Assembly: GCF_004193775.1 (NCBI RefSeq) | Contig: NC_041008.1 | Span: forward strand, 42,813,136 to 42,877,135 | DNA length: 64,000 nucleotides | From: Glycine soja | Taxonomy: Eukaryota; Streptophyta; Magnoliopsida; Fabales; Fabaceae | Direction of reading: 5' to 3' | Shown here: piece by piece, positions 22,001 to 32,420 of the stretch | Position numbering within the stretch: position 1 is the first letter of the stretch | How the letters are laid out: the number at the start of each line of letters is the position of its first letter | Program-made: the position numbers and the translations under genes | Notes under the pieces: generated by a model | The model's database searches: none | What the model was told of the DNA's origin: nothing | The model's input: only the letters and a program-made list of their open reading frames with translations

Positions 22001-25000
22001 ATGCTCTGCTGCTCTAACAGTGGCCCTTATTCTAATTGTCCGTGCCCGTAAAATCATGGATCATTCAGGAAGTACCCGATACATGGAAATAATGTTTCCT
22101 CTTTACAGGTTACTTTATATGCAGATTTTGAAATAGATGTCATGTCTGTCTCTTAACTCTTAATCCTTCTAATCTGAAAAAGAAGTGGAAAAGTGTAGCT
22201 AACTTGCCATTTTCAAATTCTCTATGCAGTTTATTTGGATTTGTAGTTTTACACATGCTCATGTATGCTGCAAATATATACTTTTGGAGGCGATACCGAG
22301 TGAATCACTCATTCATATTTGGTTTTAAGAAAGGCACTGACTTAAGCTACCATCAAGTCTTTTTCTTTAGTTTTGTCTTGGCAGCATTGGCACTAGCCAG
22401 TGTCCTAGCGAATCTAGACATGCAAATAGATCCAGAGACAAAAGAATACAAAGCGTTCACTGAACTTTTGCCACTTATCCTGGTTCTAGTAAGGCTATAA
22501 TTAGTCTATCACATTAACTTTGTCATTGAGTTTTGTTTCTAAAATTGCATAGTTAATTCATTTTTGCTCTGCAGGTTCTGATTGCCATTTTATTATGCCC
22601 ATTAAACATCGTTTATCGGTCAAGCCGTATGTTCTTCCTTACATGTCTGATTCACTGCATCTGTGCTCCCCTGTACAAGGTAAAGAAAAATTGTAGCTAA
22701 GTTACTGAAGTTCCCCACTTATTTGGAAAATAATTTTGTTTGGAAGTCTAACACTGGTTCAGGTTACACTGCCAGATTTCTTCATGGCCGATCAGTTTAC
22801 TAGCCAGGTAAGTCAAAAGCCAAAATGGGAATAAACTTTGGTTTTCAATCTCCCATATTATAGCTTTTATGCTCATTGTCCCTTCAGTGATCGAGATACT
22901 TCAGACACAATAATCCTTTTTACTCGTACAGGTTCAAGCCTTGAGAAGTTTTGAGTTCTATATATGCTACTATGGTTGGGGAGACTTCAAACAAAGAGAA
23001 ACATCTTGCAAGTCAAACAGGATATTCATAGCTTTTTCGTTCATTGTTGCTGTGATTCCATACTGGTCACGCTTTCTTCAGGTACAAAACTTCATTCCAT
23101 TTTCGTCTGATGTTGAGATTTTCCAGTAGTTATATATGAAGTTGGTTAAAGATTGCGTGTATGTTTGGATTAAAGTTGAGAGAGCTGAAAAGTACTTTTA
23201 TTCTGTAAGTAATAATTTTTTCCTTTTACATATGATGCATAGAAAATCGTTCCTGTGAATTGGAATTCACAAAACTACTTTGCAAAGTTTAATGACATAG
23301 CTTGCTTATGTTCAGAAAAAGCTAGTTGTTATCATAGGCTATTGATGCTTACTTTTTAGCTTAGTTGTTATTGCTTTTTGCTTTGTCCTGTGTGGGACTT
23401 CATAGCTTTTCTACATAAGCTCATGCTGTAACACTTCATTTGAGCACATAATTGAAATATGAAACAGTTTTTGCTCCCTTCTGTATGTCGGTAAATGTGA
23501 GTCTGATTTTGGTTTCTGATTACTTTTTTATTTTATTTTATGCATCGTCCTACACTCTTACTGTCTTCCTGTATAGTCCTATACACCATTTTTGTTTGAT
23601 CTTACTGCTTTCTTTGTTTAGTCTTATACCCTATTTTATAATTAGTTTTTCTAACATGAACACAAACACAAAGGGAGCATTTGGAAGGGTTTCTATCATA
23701 TAAGCAACTATGTTTGAAATTAAAAAAGTGTTGAGTTATTATGCTAATGAAAGTGACTTATGACCCTCTTATAGGATCTTATTAGCTCATTTCAAAAATT
23801 TCACTGTGAAGTTTATCAAAATAAGTTTGCTGAATCAAAAGCACTTATATGGTAAATTCTTATCATGTTTATCCAAACATGCCCCTGATTAAGAAAGTAA
23901 ATATGCATGCTTTTGATTAAGAAATGACTGAGACTGCCGAATAATCTTCTTTCTCTTGTTAGTGCCTAAGGCGACTGTTCGAGGAGAAAGATAAAATGCA
24001 AGGATATAACGCGTTGAAGTATTTCCTCACTATTGCAGCTGTTTGCCTAAGGACAGCTTATACTCTTCATCAAGGAATGGGATTGAAAGTGATGGCCTGG
24101 ATATTCTCAATATCTACAGCCATTTTTTCCACATATTGGGACCTTGTCTTAGATTGGGGCCTCCTCCAAAGACATTCCAAGAACCGCTGGCTCAGAGACA
24201 AGCTTCTAGTCCCTCAGAAAAGTGTATATTTCGCAGCTATGGTATGTTGTTAACAACAAATATATTGTACTTAGAATTTTCCAAGATGTTTATATTGAAG
24301 TGTTTAATGGTTATGTACTGTCAGCATAAAAGATTTTGCACTTGTCAACCAATTAGGAGTCATGTTTGGTGTGATTTTTTGGGTGGTTATTTTCAAAGTC
24401 AACAAACTTACTATAGAAGATGTCTTGTGCTTGGATGATAGTGTAAAAGCACTTTACGATAATGTCAGTGCATATACATTTTTATTCTATATTGAATATC
24501 TACTTTTCTGACTTGAAAAATAAAAATCTATATACTCAGTACTTTGACTAGTGGCTGCTAATATAAACTTTGTTAAACAAAAATTGAACTGTTAGTGTAA
24601 ACATTGTAGGTCTATGCTGATAATATGCAAGTATCAAACTAACGTTTTGATGCACCAATGGTATACATGAATTTCCTTATTAATGGAATTATCTGTTAGT
24701 ACTATACATCATGCAGGGTAGACCAATATCTATATTATTAATAATACTATTCTCTTTAGACTAAGTCTATACTAACTGTCAATATATGAATTTCATTTTT
24801 GGTATGTTTTATTCGTGGAAGTTAATGATTTATTCAAACCATATACAGGTGCTGAATGTCTTGTTAAGGTTTGCATGGTTACAGACAATATTGAATTTGA
24901 ATTTCTCCTCCTTACATAGACAAGCCATGGTCAGCATTGTTGCCAACTTAGAGATCATTCGTCGAGGCATTTGGAACTTCTTTAGGTAATGAAGAAAAAA

Positions 25001-25204
25001 ATAACATTTTTCTAGTTCTGTTTTTGCATGCCACAGAAGCCAAAATACTTTATTTCAAAAGTTCATTTGCATTATGTATTAATTAGTACAGTTATGTGGT
25101 TCAGGATAGAGAATGAGCATTTGAACAACGTTGGCAAGTACCGTGCATTCAAGTCTGTGCCACTACCCTTCAACTACGAGGAGGAGGAAGATAAGGATGA
25201 GTGA
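19084..25204 (+). CDS. PHO1-like: PHO1-family phosphate exporter (SPX-EXS), 13 exons, intact
   Basis: Exons by splice sites and frame: 19084-19666, 20872-21253, 21338-21386, 21480-21551, 21655-21784, 21988-22108, 22230-22488, 22575-22679, 22763-22807, 22932-23081, 23963-24241, 24849-24985, 25105-25204. All introns are GT-AG, and the exons total 2412 bases (803 residues plus stop), the usual size for PHO1 proteins. The N-terminus [19 protein letters not shown] and the helix [17 protein letters not shown] form the SPX domain, whose lysines bind inositol pyrophosphates. Several membrane helices follow, then the EXS domain with [33 protein letters not shown] and the tail [23 protein letters not shown]1 proteins export phosphate, classically into root xylem, from Golgi/trans-Golgi and plasma membranes. 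Which PHO1;H subclade this is, I cannot say. Upstream in-frame codons before 19084 lack ATG. Confidence 0.93.
24311..24475. mobile_element. Short MITE-like inverted repeat in PHO1 intron 11
   Basis: The left arm (TACTGTCAGCATAAAAGATT...) and right arm (ending ...ACGATAATGTCAGTGCATA) are roughly inverted copies, giving a ~165-base element. It lies within the intron at 24242-24848 and should not affect the protein. Confidence 0.4.
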
Positions 25205-25753
25205 TTTGGCAGGAACAGCAAGCACAGAACAACAAGAATCTGCACCACAATATTATTTGTATCATCTAACTTTGTAACTACACTTGTTACTCTCGAGTGA
25301 TAAATTCGACTTCTTCACTCAGGGCATATATTCCAAATGCATAGTAGTTATATGGCCGAAGAAATCGTTTTTATCAATTTTGAACTTGTCCTAAACCTTG
25401 GTCCACCAATGGTAACATTGTCATTGGATTTCAACATTAAAGGTTAATAGAAGTAACTTAGTTGACAATATGTTGGGAAAAAAGGGGTGGTATTCTGTTG
25501 ATACGGTTGGAATTTCTACTTACATACATTTTGATACTTCCTTCTCATATTGATGTGAGTTAACAGAAGAGAAGAGTGATACACAAGAAGCATTTTATTT
25601 GTAAAAAATTATATTCATCAAATGTTTGCAATATTGTTTGAGCCAAATTTACAAAAAGAAAAGGTTTCATGATATTTTATAATTTTGAGGCCAAATATTT
25701 AAAAGTGTAAATATATATTTAAGAATGTTTATAAAATTATTAGTTTAATAAAA
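25205..25753. other. PHO1-like 3' flank
   Basis: This holds the 3' UTR and AT-rich downstream sequence. No further gene was seen. An exact polyadenylation signal was not assigned. Confidence 0.4.
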
Positions 25754-26350
25754 AATTTAAATATATTTTTGGTCCACGTACTTATTAAATATTTGATAGT
25801 ATGAGGCGACTAAAAAAAGGGTTAGTAAATCAAGTTTAAAATAAATTTTTTTCTCTCTCGTATTCCCTTCTTCTTTATCGCCTCTCTCTCCATCATCTCC
25901 CTCACTCCTCAATCAGATTTAAAACAAATCCGTCTCCACTTCTTCTCCATCATCTTCCTCTACCAGTTCTACGTCTTCTCATGAACTAACTCCCTCTCAA
26001 TCCCCTACCTAGTCCTTTCAATTTTCCCATTTTTCTAATTAATCAGATATGCAAAATCCTAATTTCTCTAACCTAACAAAACCCCCAAAATTCAAAGCAA
26101 AAGCTAGAAATCCAGCGAGTTCGGGAACGTTCATCTCAACGATTGTGTTCTCCTGTTGGTGATGTTGGAGTAGGTGGTGAATCACATTTGGGGATGTTGG
26201 AGTTGCTAGAATAGTTTTTGAACTCGTTGGAGCTGCCGGTGATGTTGGTGTCGTAGGTGTGGAAGCTCTCGTCGGCGACATTGGCATCGTCGCGATAGCC
26301 GGTGAAGCTCTCATCGTCGCCCTCGCAGTGGTGAAGTTCTGGCCCTTGCT

Positions 26351-26383
26351 ATGGAAGCCGAGAACGACATCCTCAGAGCACAG
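26351..26383 (+). pseudogene. Possible bZIP leucine-zipper fragment
   Basis: Eleven codons read MEAENDILRAQ, which matches the zipper phrase of S1-group plant bZIP proteins (EAENDILRAQ in the bZIP44 type). Nothing recognisable continues on either side. The match is short and could be chance, but it lies in a GC-richer captured segment next to another gene fragment. Confidence 0.3.
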
Positions 26384-26507
26384 AGAGCACCCAAATCCTT
26401 CCCTCCCCCTATATTTGTATCCCACTTTTATTTCATTTCTATTTTCTCTCCAAAAACCTCTCTCTCTTTTCCCTTTAAACGCCGACCAACGACACGACAC
26501 CATTTCG

Positions 26508-26769
26508 ATGGTGGTGAAGATGATGCGGTGGAGGTCGTGGCTCCCTCGTCTCGAAAAGGTACGAGGTAAAGCTCGTCGTGAAGACCCTAACTCTCCAGGG
26601 CTGCGATCTGGTGTGCGCGTCCGTAGAGAAAGGTTTCGTGCTCCAGATTAAGTGGAAGGGTCCCAAACATACCCTAAGCTCTCTACGACGCAATGTTGTT
26701 GCTAGAAACTTCACCAAAGAGGCGCACCCCGAGCATAACGACGACATCCTCATTCGGGGGTTTTGCTGA
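26508..26769 (+). pseudogene. Truncated NT-C2-domain (EEIG1/EHBP1 N-terminal) gene fragment
   Basis: It opens MVVKMMRWRSW, the standard start of plant NT-C2 proteins (MVVKMMRWRPWPPLVSKKYEVKL type). One base is missing near 26540, and after the shift the frame reads LVSKRYEVKLVVKTLTLQG, then VLQIKWKGPKHTLSSLRRNV and VARNFTKEAH, all family hallmarks. It stops near 26769 against a run of T. Only the first ~85 residues of a much longer protein remain. NT-C2 is a lipid-binding-type domain of proteins linked to organelle movement and endocytic traffic; this fragment is not functional. There is no poly(A) in the sense direction, so retroposition is unlikely. Confidence 0.75.
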
Positions 26770-27015
26770 CTGTTTTTTTTTTTTTTTTTGTAATTTTAAA
26801 AATATTAATTTTTGTGGGTTAATTGCAAAAATTTGATTTTCAAACAAATAATTATCACTTAATTTTGATGGTAGAAATCTAAAACAAAAATTGTCAAATA
26901 GTAGGGATCTAAAACAAAAGTTATCAAATATCATAAACCGATTTAAAAGAAAAATTGATCAAGGATCAAATGCTAAAGTTGAGTGTATATCAAGGATAAA
27001 AAATATATTTAAACC

Positions 27016-27615
27016 TTTATAAAAATTGTAAAAAATATATTGTTACATCTAGAAGTATGTGATAAGTATTTTCACCTCTGCAGACAATGTTCTCACCCTG
27101 ATAGATTTTGGGTTTTCTTTTCATATCTATAATGATATTTTTTTAAAATACACAACTTCTTCAAAAATTTCCCAAATTGCACCACTTTAATGAAAATCTA
27201 AGGAAGTTGGGTTTGACCACCTTGACTTCCGTACATTGTTTTTCTAAAATTTAAATTATTAAAATAATATAAATATTATATTATATAAATATATTTTTAA
27301 TTAAAATAATTTTTTATTAAAATAATTTTTTTTTATAAGAAAATGATAATATTAAATATAATTATTTTTCTTATATTATTTAATTTATATAAGACATTTT
27401 TTAGGTGAACATTTTTTAAAAAAATTTGAATTTTGTCTTATAATATATTTGCTTTAGTAAAAAAATTAAGACTTTTAATATTATTATTTTACTAAATATA
27501 ATTTGTTTGCTTATGCTATTAGCTTTTTTAAAAATGATAATACTTTTTGTTTATAAATTTGTATAGAAGAACATTGTACTACTTTACGAATAAAATACTT
27601 AAACAATCACATTTG
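27016..27615. other. AT-rich spacer before the MULE remnant
   Basis: Dominated by long A and T runs. The segment at 27170-27240 (AAGTTGGGTTTGACCACCTTG) resembles sequence often found near MULE/PMD genes in soybean, but no terminal repeat was resolved. No gene seen. Confidence 0.35.
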
Positions 27616-30451
27616 ACTAAGGAAAAAACTCAAGATGGAGACATGTTGGGACAATTGTTTCTGTTATGGTCATATTGCTGGCAAATTTAACATTTTTTTC
27701 TACTTTCCCGTTTATTTTTGTCTTCGTCCATCTCAACAGAAATGCGAGTTGAAATCGGACGACCCTTTGTGGTCTTTTTTCTCCTTGGATTAGGACCTCA
27801 CTGATCTCCTTCATATTCTTGCCACGTTAATTCGTGTAGCAGTAAATCAAAGGAGTTATCATAAACGTGCAAAATGTGTTGCAAAGTGAATAGCGACAAC
27901 ACACAGTTCATGGGATTAACATTGACAAATTTATAGGTAGCCATGACGTGAGAAGAACAAGATAAGTGTTTAGCATGATATTCACCATAATCACACTTTT
28001 GGGATTGTAACATTACTCTAAACCTTCCAGGTGGTCTGGGTGTTTGAAGTGGGGATTGGGTCTATGTTACAATAAATGTGTGGTTGTATCTGTCGAATTC
28101 GTTTACAATGTGTGTATTTGATTCTCAGTGACCGCTATTCATTGCCTTAGAGACGACTTCAGAATACTGTGAGCTGTAGTTGATCATTGCCTTAGTTTGT
28201 CGGCCTCTAATAACAAAAAGTTGTGCGGTCTTAAAGTACATCTCCTCAACCAACGATGACATCGGCAAATGTCTCGTGTTTTTGAACATGGAATTAACAA
28301 ACTCAAACAAATTTGTAGTCATATGTCCCCAACGTTCCCCCTCATTGAAGCATTGTACCCAATTTTGTTTGGGTAATTGATCAAGCCATTCAGCTACACT
28401 TGGCTTGTTCACCCGGATATCCCCAAGATGTCGCCAGTGCATTCTCCGTGTATGCGTAACATGTAAATATTCAATCAATCTATTTTCTTATGAAATTTGA
28501 TTGAAAGTAAAGTTTAACGAAGAAATAAAATAGATTCTCAGCAGACAGCATGAGTGGTTTCTTTAAACGTTTCCAGTTTGAGTTACCGCGAAGAAAATTT
28601 CGTACAATGTGGCGCAGACAAAAGAAATAGGATGTGTCGTGAACCCATAAGTTACTTGGGTTGTTGTAGGCACTTATAATTGAGGGGTGTCTACCTGAAA
28701 TGAGAGAAATGTTAATTTGTAGAGTAACATCTCTTCTCAAATTCTTTAGCAAAACCCCTAAGCTGAAGTTGTCTCCCCTTCTATAATGGCGTAGGCAATA
28801 GGGAAGATATGGTTAGCTTCATCTTGTGTTGTAGCTATCAATAGTGTGTCAGTATACTTCTCCTAAAGCCATGCACCATCTACTTCTACCATGGGTTTGC
28901 ACTATGCAAACCCATTAATGGATGGAGCAAATGACCAAAAGACACATTTAAGCATTCTTTTGCCCAGTACGATTTCTCCTCCCTCAAATACGGATTCTGT
29001 TTGAGCAGCGACCACAGTCCCAGAAACACAAGATTGCAAAGCTCCCAAAAGTTTTGGCAGCTTGGCATATGATTCTTCCCAGTTTCCATGAATCATCTCC
29101 AACGCTCTTTGCTTTGTTAACCATGTCTTTTTGTAGGATGTGGTATAATTCATGAACGTTTTGATCTCTGCAATCAATGTCTTGATGGAGACGGTTGAGT
29201 TTGTTTTGACAATTGGTTGGATGATCTATGTTGTGACGTGTTTCTCGAGTTGCCGAAGATCTTGTCTAAGCATTGCATTAGCACAAGACAAGTGTGATGA
29301 TCTCTGATACTCTTGATAATCCATTTTTTATACCTCTTTGAATTGCATACGTCTAAGCTCCATGTACAACCATTTTCATGTGATTTACACATGAAGTTTA
29401 GCCTTCTTTGGTTAGAATAAATTGTTCTACAATCAAAATGATGTCTGGTGTTGTATTCTTTGACTGCTCAAATACATTGTTCTTTTTCATCAAAGGTCAT
29501 GCCAACCTCGAGTGCATTAGTTGATGGTTATACATTATGTTGTTGTTGAACAAAATGGTGTCGATCAATGTAGTGTGGTAGGTGGTCAAGGTTCAAGTCT
29601 ATTGGACACCTAGGTTGGTGATATTACAACGGAGGTGATGGAGGTGTCGTTGGTTTGCCAACACCCTCGTCATCGCTTTGATCATCACTTTGGTCCTCGC
29701 TTAGGTGATTGATGTGATCAAAGAACTGTTGATCTTCATCCTCACTAAAATCATCAATGTTTTTCTCATGAAATCGTAAAATGGGATCTTTGTTAGCGAT
29801 GAGATGTTCATTTCCGTTTGATGTTTGTGTTTATGGTTGTTGTTGTTGTGAGGGTGACCTAAAGGGGGATAAAGGATGGTTTTGTTGGTCAAAGGAGGTT
29901 TGTTGGACATCAAAAAAAGAATCATTTTCGGATAATAGTTGTGTGTATGAAGTATAAGTCTTGTGTTTCAAGGTTGTTGTATGAAGACACTAGATCATTG
30001 AGGTCCAGGTTGTTGTACGGTAATTGTCGTGGAGGCGTAGTTGTAGTTGTGGACATGACGGTTGTGGAGACAATGGTTGTGGAGACGATGGTTGTGGTTG
30101 AGGAATAAGGTCAGTAACAACAAAGGATTCGGCAGAATTCAACTGTGGATTTTGGAGAATTGTTTCTATCGCACCTCTGAGATCGTCATTGTCGAGTAGT
30201 TGTGCTGAAATATAACGTGTTTGACCCTAATGAAATGAAATAGGGACACAAAATAAAAATTGAGCAACTTTTTCAATTGCTCGAATAGGGAAACGTTTGT
30301 TAATTTTCCAAATCAATTGTTTTAACGTAATAGAATGACTGACATAAATAAATATTGGGTTCGCACATGTGTACACCGATCCCTAAACTAGGTCGTTTGC
30401 TATGTGACCATTGTGATAAATGACAGTCACAATTTCTTTAGGTGGAGTCAT
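27616..30451 (-). pseudogene. MULE (Mutator-like) transposase remnant
   Basis: It reads leftwards from the ATG at 30451 (MTPPKEIVTVIYHNGHI), an N-terminal PB1-like domain seen in soybean MULE proteins, then Gln/His/Pro-rich linkers. MuDR-type DNA-binding residues follow at 29392-29174 (CKSHENGCTWSLDVC, KSIRDHHTC), and pieces of the transposase core at 29177-28755, including the first catalytic region VEVDGAWL at about 28890. At 28478-28125 are EWLDQLPKQNWVQC and RWGHMTTNLFEFVNS, and at 28013-27798 a degraded SWIM finger (CDYGEYHAKHLSCSSHVM). Many stops and frame shifts are present. The order matches an autonomous MULE that cut and pasted through its DDE transposase; it is now dead. Confidence 0.82.
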
Positions 30452-30554
30452 GGTGGTGCATGTGGGATATGAGTGGAAATACTGTGAGAGTTACAAACAT
30501 AGTTTTGTTTTTTGAGAATGTTATTATGTGTGATATGTTATCAAATGGTGAGAT

Positions 30555-30566
30555 TATATATATAGG
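30555..30566 (-). promoter_or_regulatory. TATA box of the MULE gene
   Basis: On the minus strand CCTATATATATA lies about 105 bases upstream of the ATG at 30451, a normal distance for a plant core promoter. Confidence 0.5.
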
Positions 30567-30574
30567 CTGAGAAA

Positions 30575-30745
30575 GTTTAGTACGACAGTTAGGTGGCAAA
30601 GTTACGTAGGAGAGTTATATTGGAAGGTTAGGTGGTAAGGTTAGTTACGAAGGTTAGGTGGAAAAGTTAGATAGGAGAGTTAGGTGGGAGGGATAGGTGG
30701 CAAAGTTAGGTAGGAGAGTTAGGTGAGAGACATAGGTAGGATATT
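30575..30745. repeat. GTTAGGTGG-type short tandem repeat
   Basis: The words GTTAGGTGG, AAAGTTAGGTAG and GAGAGTTAGGTG recur about ten times in 170 bases just upstream of the MULE gene. Strong G/C skew on the plus strand. Subterminal repeats of this kind are common in MULE ends. Confidence 0.6.
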
Positions 30746-30889
30746 TAGTGCATGTGAGTGAATACTGTGCAACTGTGGAACAATATACATATGTGAGTGA
30801 ACAGTGTGCAACACCACACATTAATGTACATGACAAATTGTCCGTTGCATCATGAGTGTTGACCGTGGTGTTCCGCATCGCGTGCCAAG

Positions 30890-31816
30890 CTCACATGGAT
30901 TTTTGAGAACCACGTTAATGGGGTAAACATACGCATCTGAGTGAACAGTGTGCAACACCACACATTAATGGGGTTGTCAGTGCATGTGAGGGTTAGGTAC
31001 GACATTGCTCCGCATATCTAAAATCATGCATGTGTAGGCTATTATTACTGAAGTAAATTGAAAATAACAACTTCAAAGCATGCAACAACTACAACTACAT
31101 AATAAAGACAGAAAAACTTAAACGCAATGCAACAACAAAATATGTTAAATTATTCATTCTAATTTCAGGGAATTATTCAGCTTCTGCTCCATGTCGGCCC
31201 AACTTAGATCATTAACTTGAGTAGGTGATAATGAATTATGAACATCAACTTTAAGTTCCATACATATTACACTTTCCATATTCACAAATGTATGAAAGAT
31301 GCATAAAACACCTTTGTCAATAATTTGAATTGCCCTATATTGAACTTGACCATTGAATTCATATATAGGACAACGATACCAAAGTGCATTAATTATAGGC
31401 GTAACATCATTATCTATAATTGATGACTGTATTACGGTAATTATGTTTGACATCGTCATTGTTGGATTCAAGAGTAATGATTTTTTCTTGTTACCTCTGA
31501 AAACTGCATTTGCACTTGAACTTTGAATGATTTCACCATTGATATAAATGTACGCACAAATTGGCTCTGACCTCATTTTGCCTGCTTTCTTTGTTTGCTC
31601 TCACAATTTGATTTGATGCAACTATGCAAAATCTATGGTGATATGGTGCATTTATATATACAATCAATGAGGGGTCCATAATTTACATGAATTAGAATCT
31701 CGATGCGTGACACTGACACATTTGAGTTAACATGCTTTCGAATCTCGAGGCATTAAAATGAGACAAATTAAAAATGTGCTTTGGAATCTCGACGCCTTAC
31801 AATGAGATAAAGTAAA
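30890..31816. repeat. Left copy of a partial tandem duplication
   Basis: Starting at GAGAACCACGTTAATGGGG and ending at TACAATGAGATAAAGTAAAA, this ~930-base unit is repeated immediately to the right (31831-32369), where about 390 bases are missing. It contains the minus-strand ORF at 31154-31576. Confidence 0.75.
31154..31576 (-). CDS. MULE-associated N-terminal-domain protein, 140 aa
   Basis: This open frame starts MRSEPICAYIYINGEIIQSS and contains ITVIQSSIIDNDVTPIINAL and YEFNGQVQYRAIQI. It resembles the N-terminal PB1-like domain of soybean MULE-associated proteins (ICAYIYYNGEI type). It may be a 5' exon of a MULE protein separated from the rest. No downstream transposase follows in frame. 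The right copy of the duplication has lost almost all of it, keeping only both edges. Function is unknown; an origin in the MULE/PMD element is inference. Confidence 0.5.
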   Translation of the reverse strand: MRSEPICAYIYINGEIIQSSSANAVFRGNKKKSLLLNPTMTMSNIITVIQSSIIDNDVTPIINALWYRCPIYEFNGQVQYRAIQIIDKGVLCIFHTFVNMESVICMELKVDVHNSLSPTQVNDLSWADMEQKLNNSLKLE

Positions 31817-31830
31817 ATGTCGAGCCCATG

Positions 31831-32369
31831 CAAATTGTTGAGAACCACATTAATGTGGTAAACGTACGCATGTGAGTGAAAAGTATGCAACACCACACAT
31901 TAATGGGGTTCTCGGTGCATGTGAGGGTTAAGTACAACACTGTTTCACATCTTTGAAATCATGCATGCGTAGACTATTATTATTGAAGTAAATTGAAAAA
32001 AACAACTTTAAAGCATGGAACAACTACAAATACATAGTAAAGACTGAGAAAAACTTAAACGTAATACAACAACAAAATATGTTAAATTATTCATTCTAAT
32101 TTCAGGGAATTGTGGAGCTTCTGTTCCATTAATTCAATAGTAACGATTTTGTCTTGTCACCATTGATATAAACTTACGCATAAATCTTTGGGGATATGGT
32201 ACGTTTATATATACAATCAATCATGGGAGCATGGTTCACGTGAATTAGAATCTCGATGTGTGACACTAGCACAGTCGTGTTAACATGCTTTCGAATCTCG
32301 AGGTCTTACAATGAGACAAATTATAAATGTGCTTTGGAATCTCGAGGCCTTACAATGAGATAAAGTGTA
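31831..32369. repeat. Right, internally deleted copy of the tandem duplication
   Basis: Matches 30890-31172 and the final part of the left unit, with the ORF region deleted. Repeated phrases include GCAACACCACACATTAATGG and GTGCTTTGGAATCTCGA. The sequence lies just upstream of the PMD gene and may include its promoter. Confidence 0.7.
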
Positions 32370-32420
32370 TTATGCTTTGGAATCTCAACACAGTTTATAT
32401 GATAAATAGATGGGCGGTGC

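Larger units (their letters stand above)
25754..27015. mobile_element. Pack-MULE-like element carrying host gene fragments
   Basis: The outer arms are TTTAAATATATTTTTGGTCC (25756-25775) and its near-inverse ending at 27015 (GGATAAAAAATATATTTAAACC). This type of AT-rich terminal repeat ending in GGTCC is abundant in legume genomes. Low-complexity flanks TTTAATAAA and TTTATAAAA could be a 9-base target duplication but are not exact. The interior (about 25830-26770) is much richer in G and C than its surroundings and carries an NT-C2 gene fragment and a possible bZIP fragment. There is no transposase. Inner parts show further degenerate inverted symmetry. Confidence 0.5.

Noticed and set aside
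23160..23890. MITE in PHO1 intron 10 with GTTTGGAT-type ends
   Set aside because: Only a short similarity between GTATGTTTGGATTAA and the inverse of TTTATCCAAACATGC; the arms do not extend convincingly.
26508..26769. Processed (retroposed) pseudogene explanation for the NT-C2 fragment
   Set aside because: No poly(A) follows in the sense direction; the fragment ends in a T run and holds the gene's start rather than its 3' end. Capture by a DNA element fits better.
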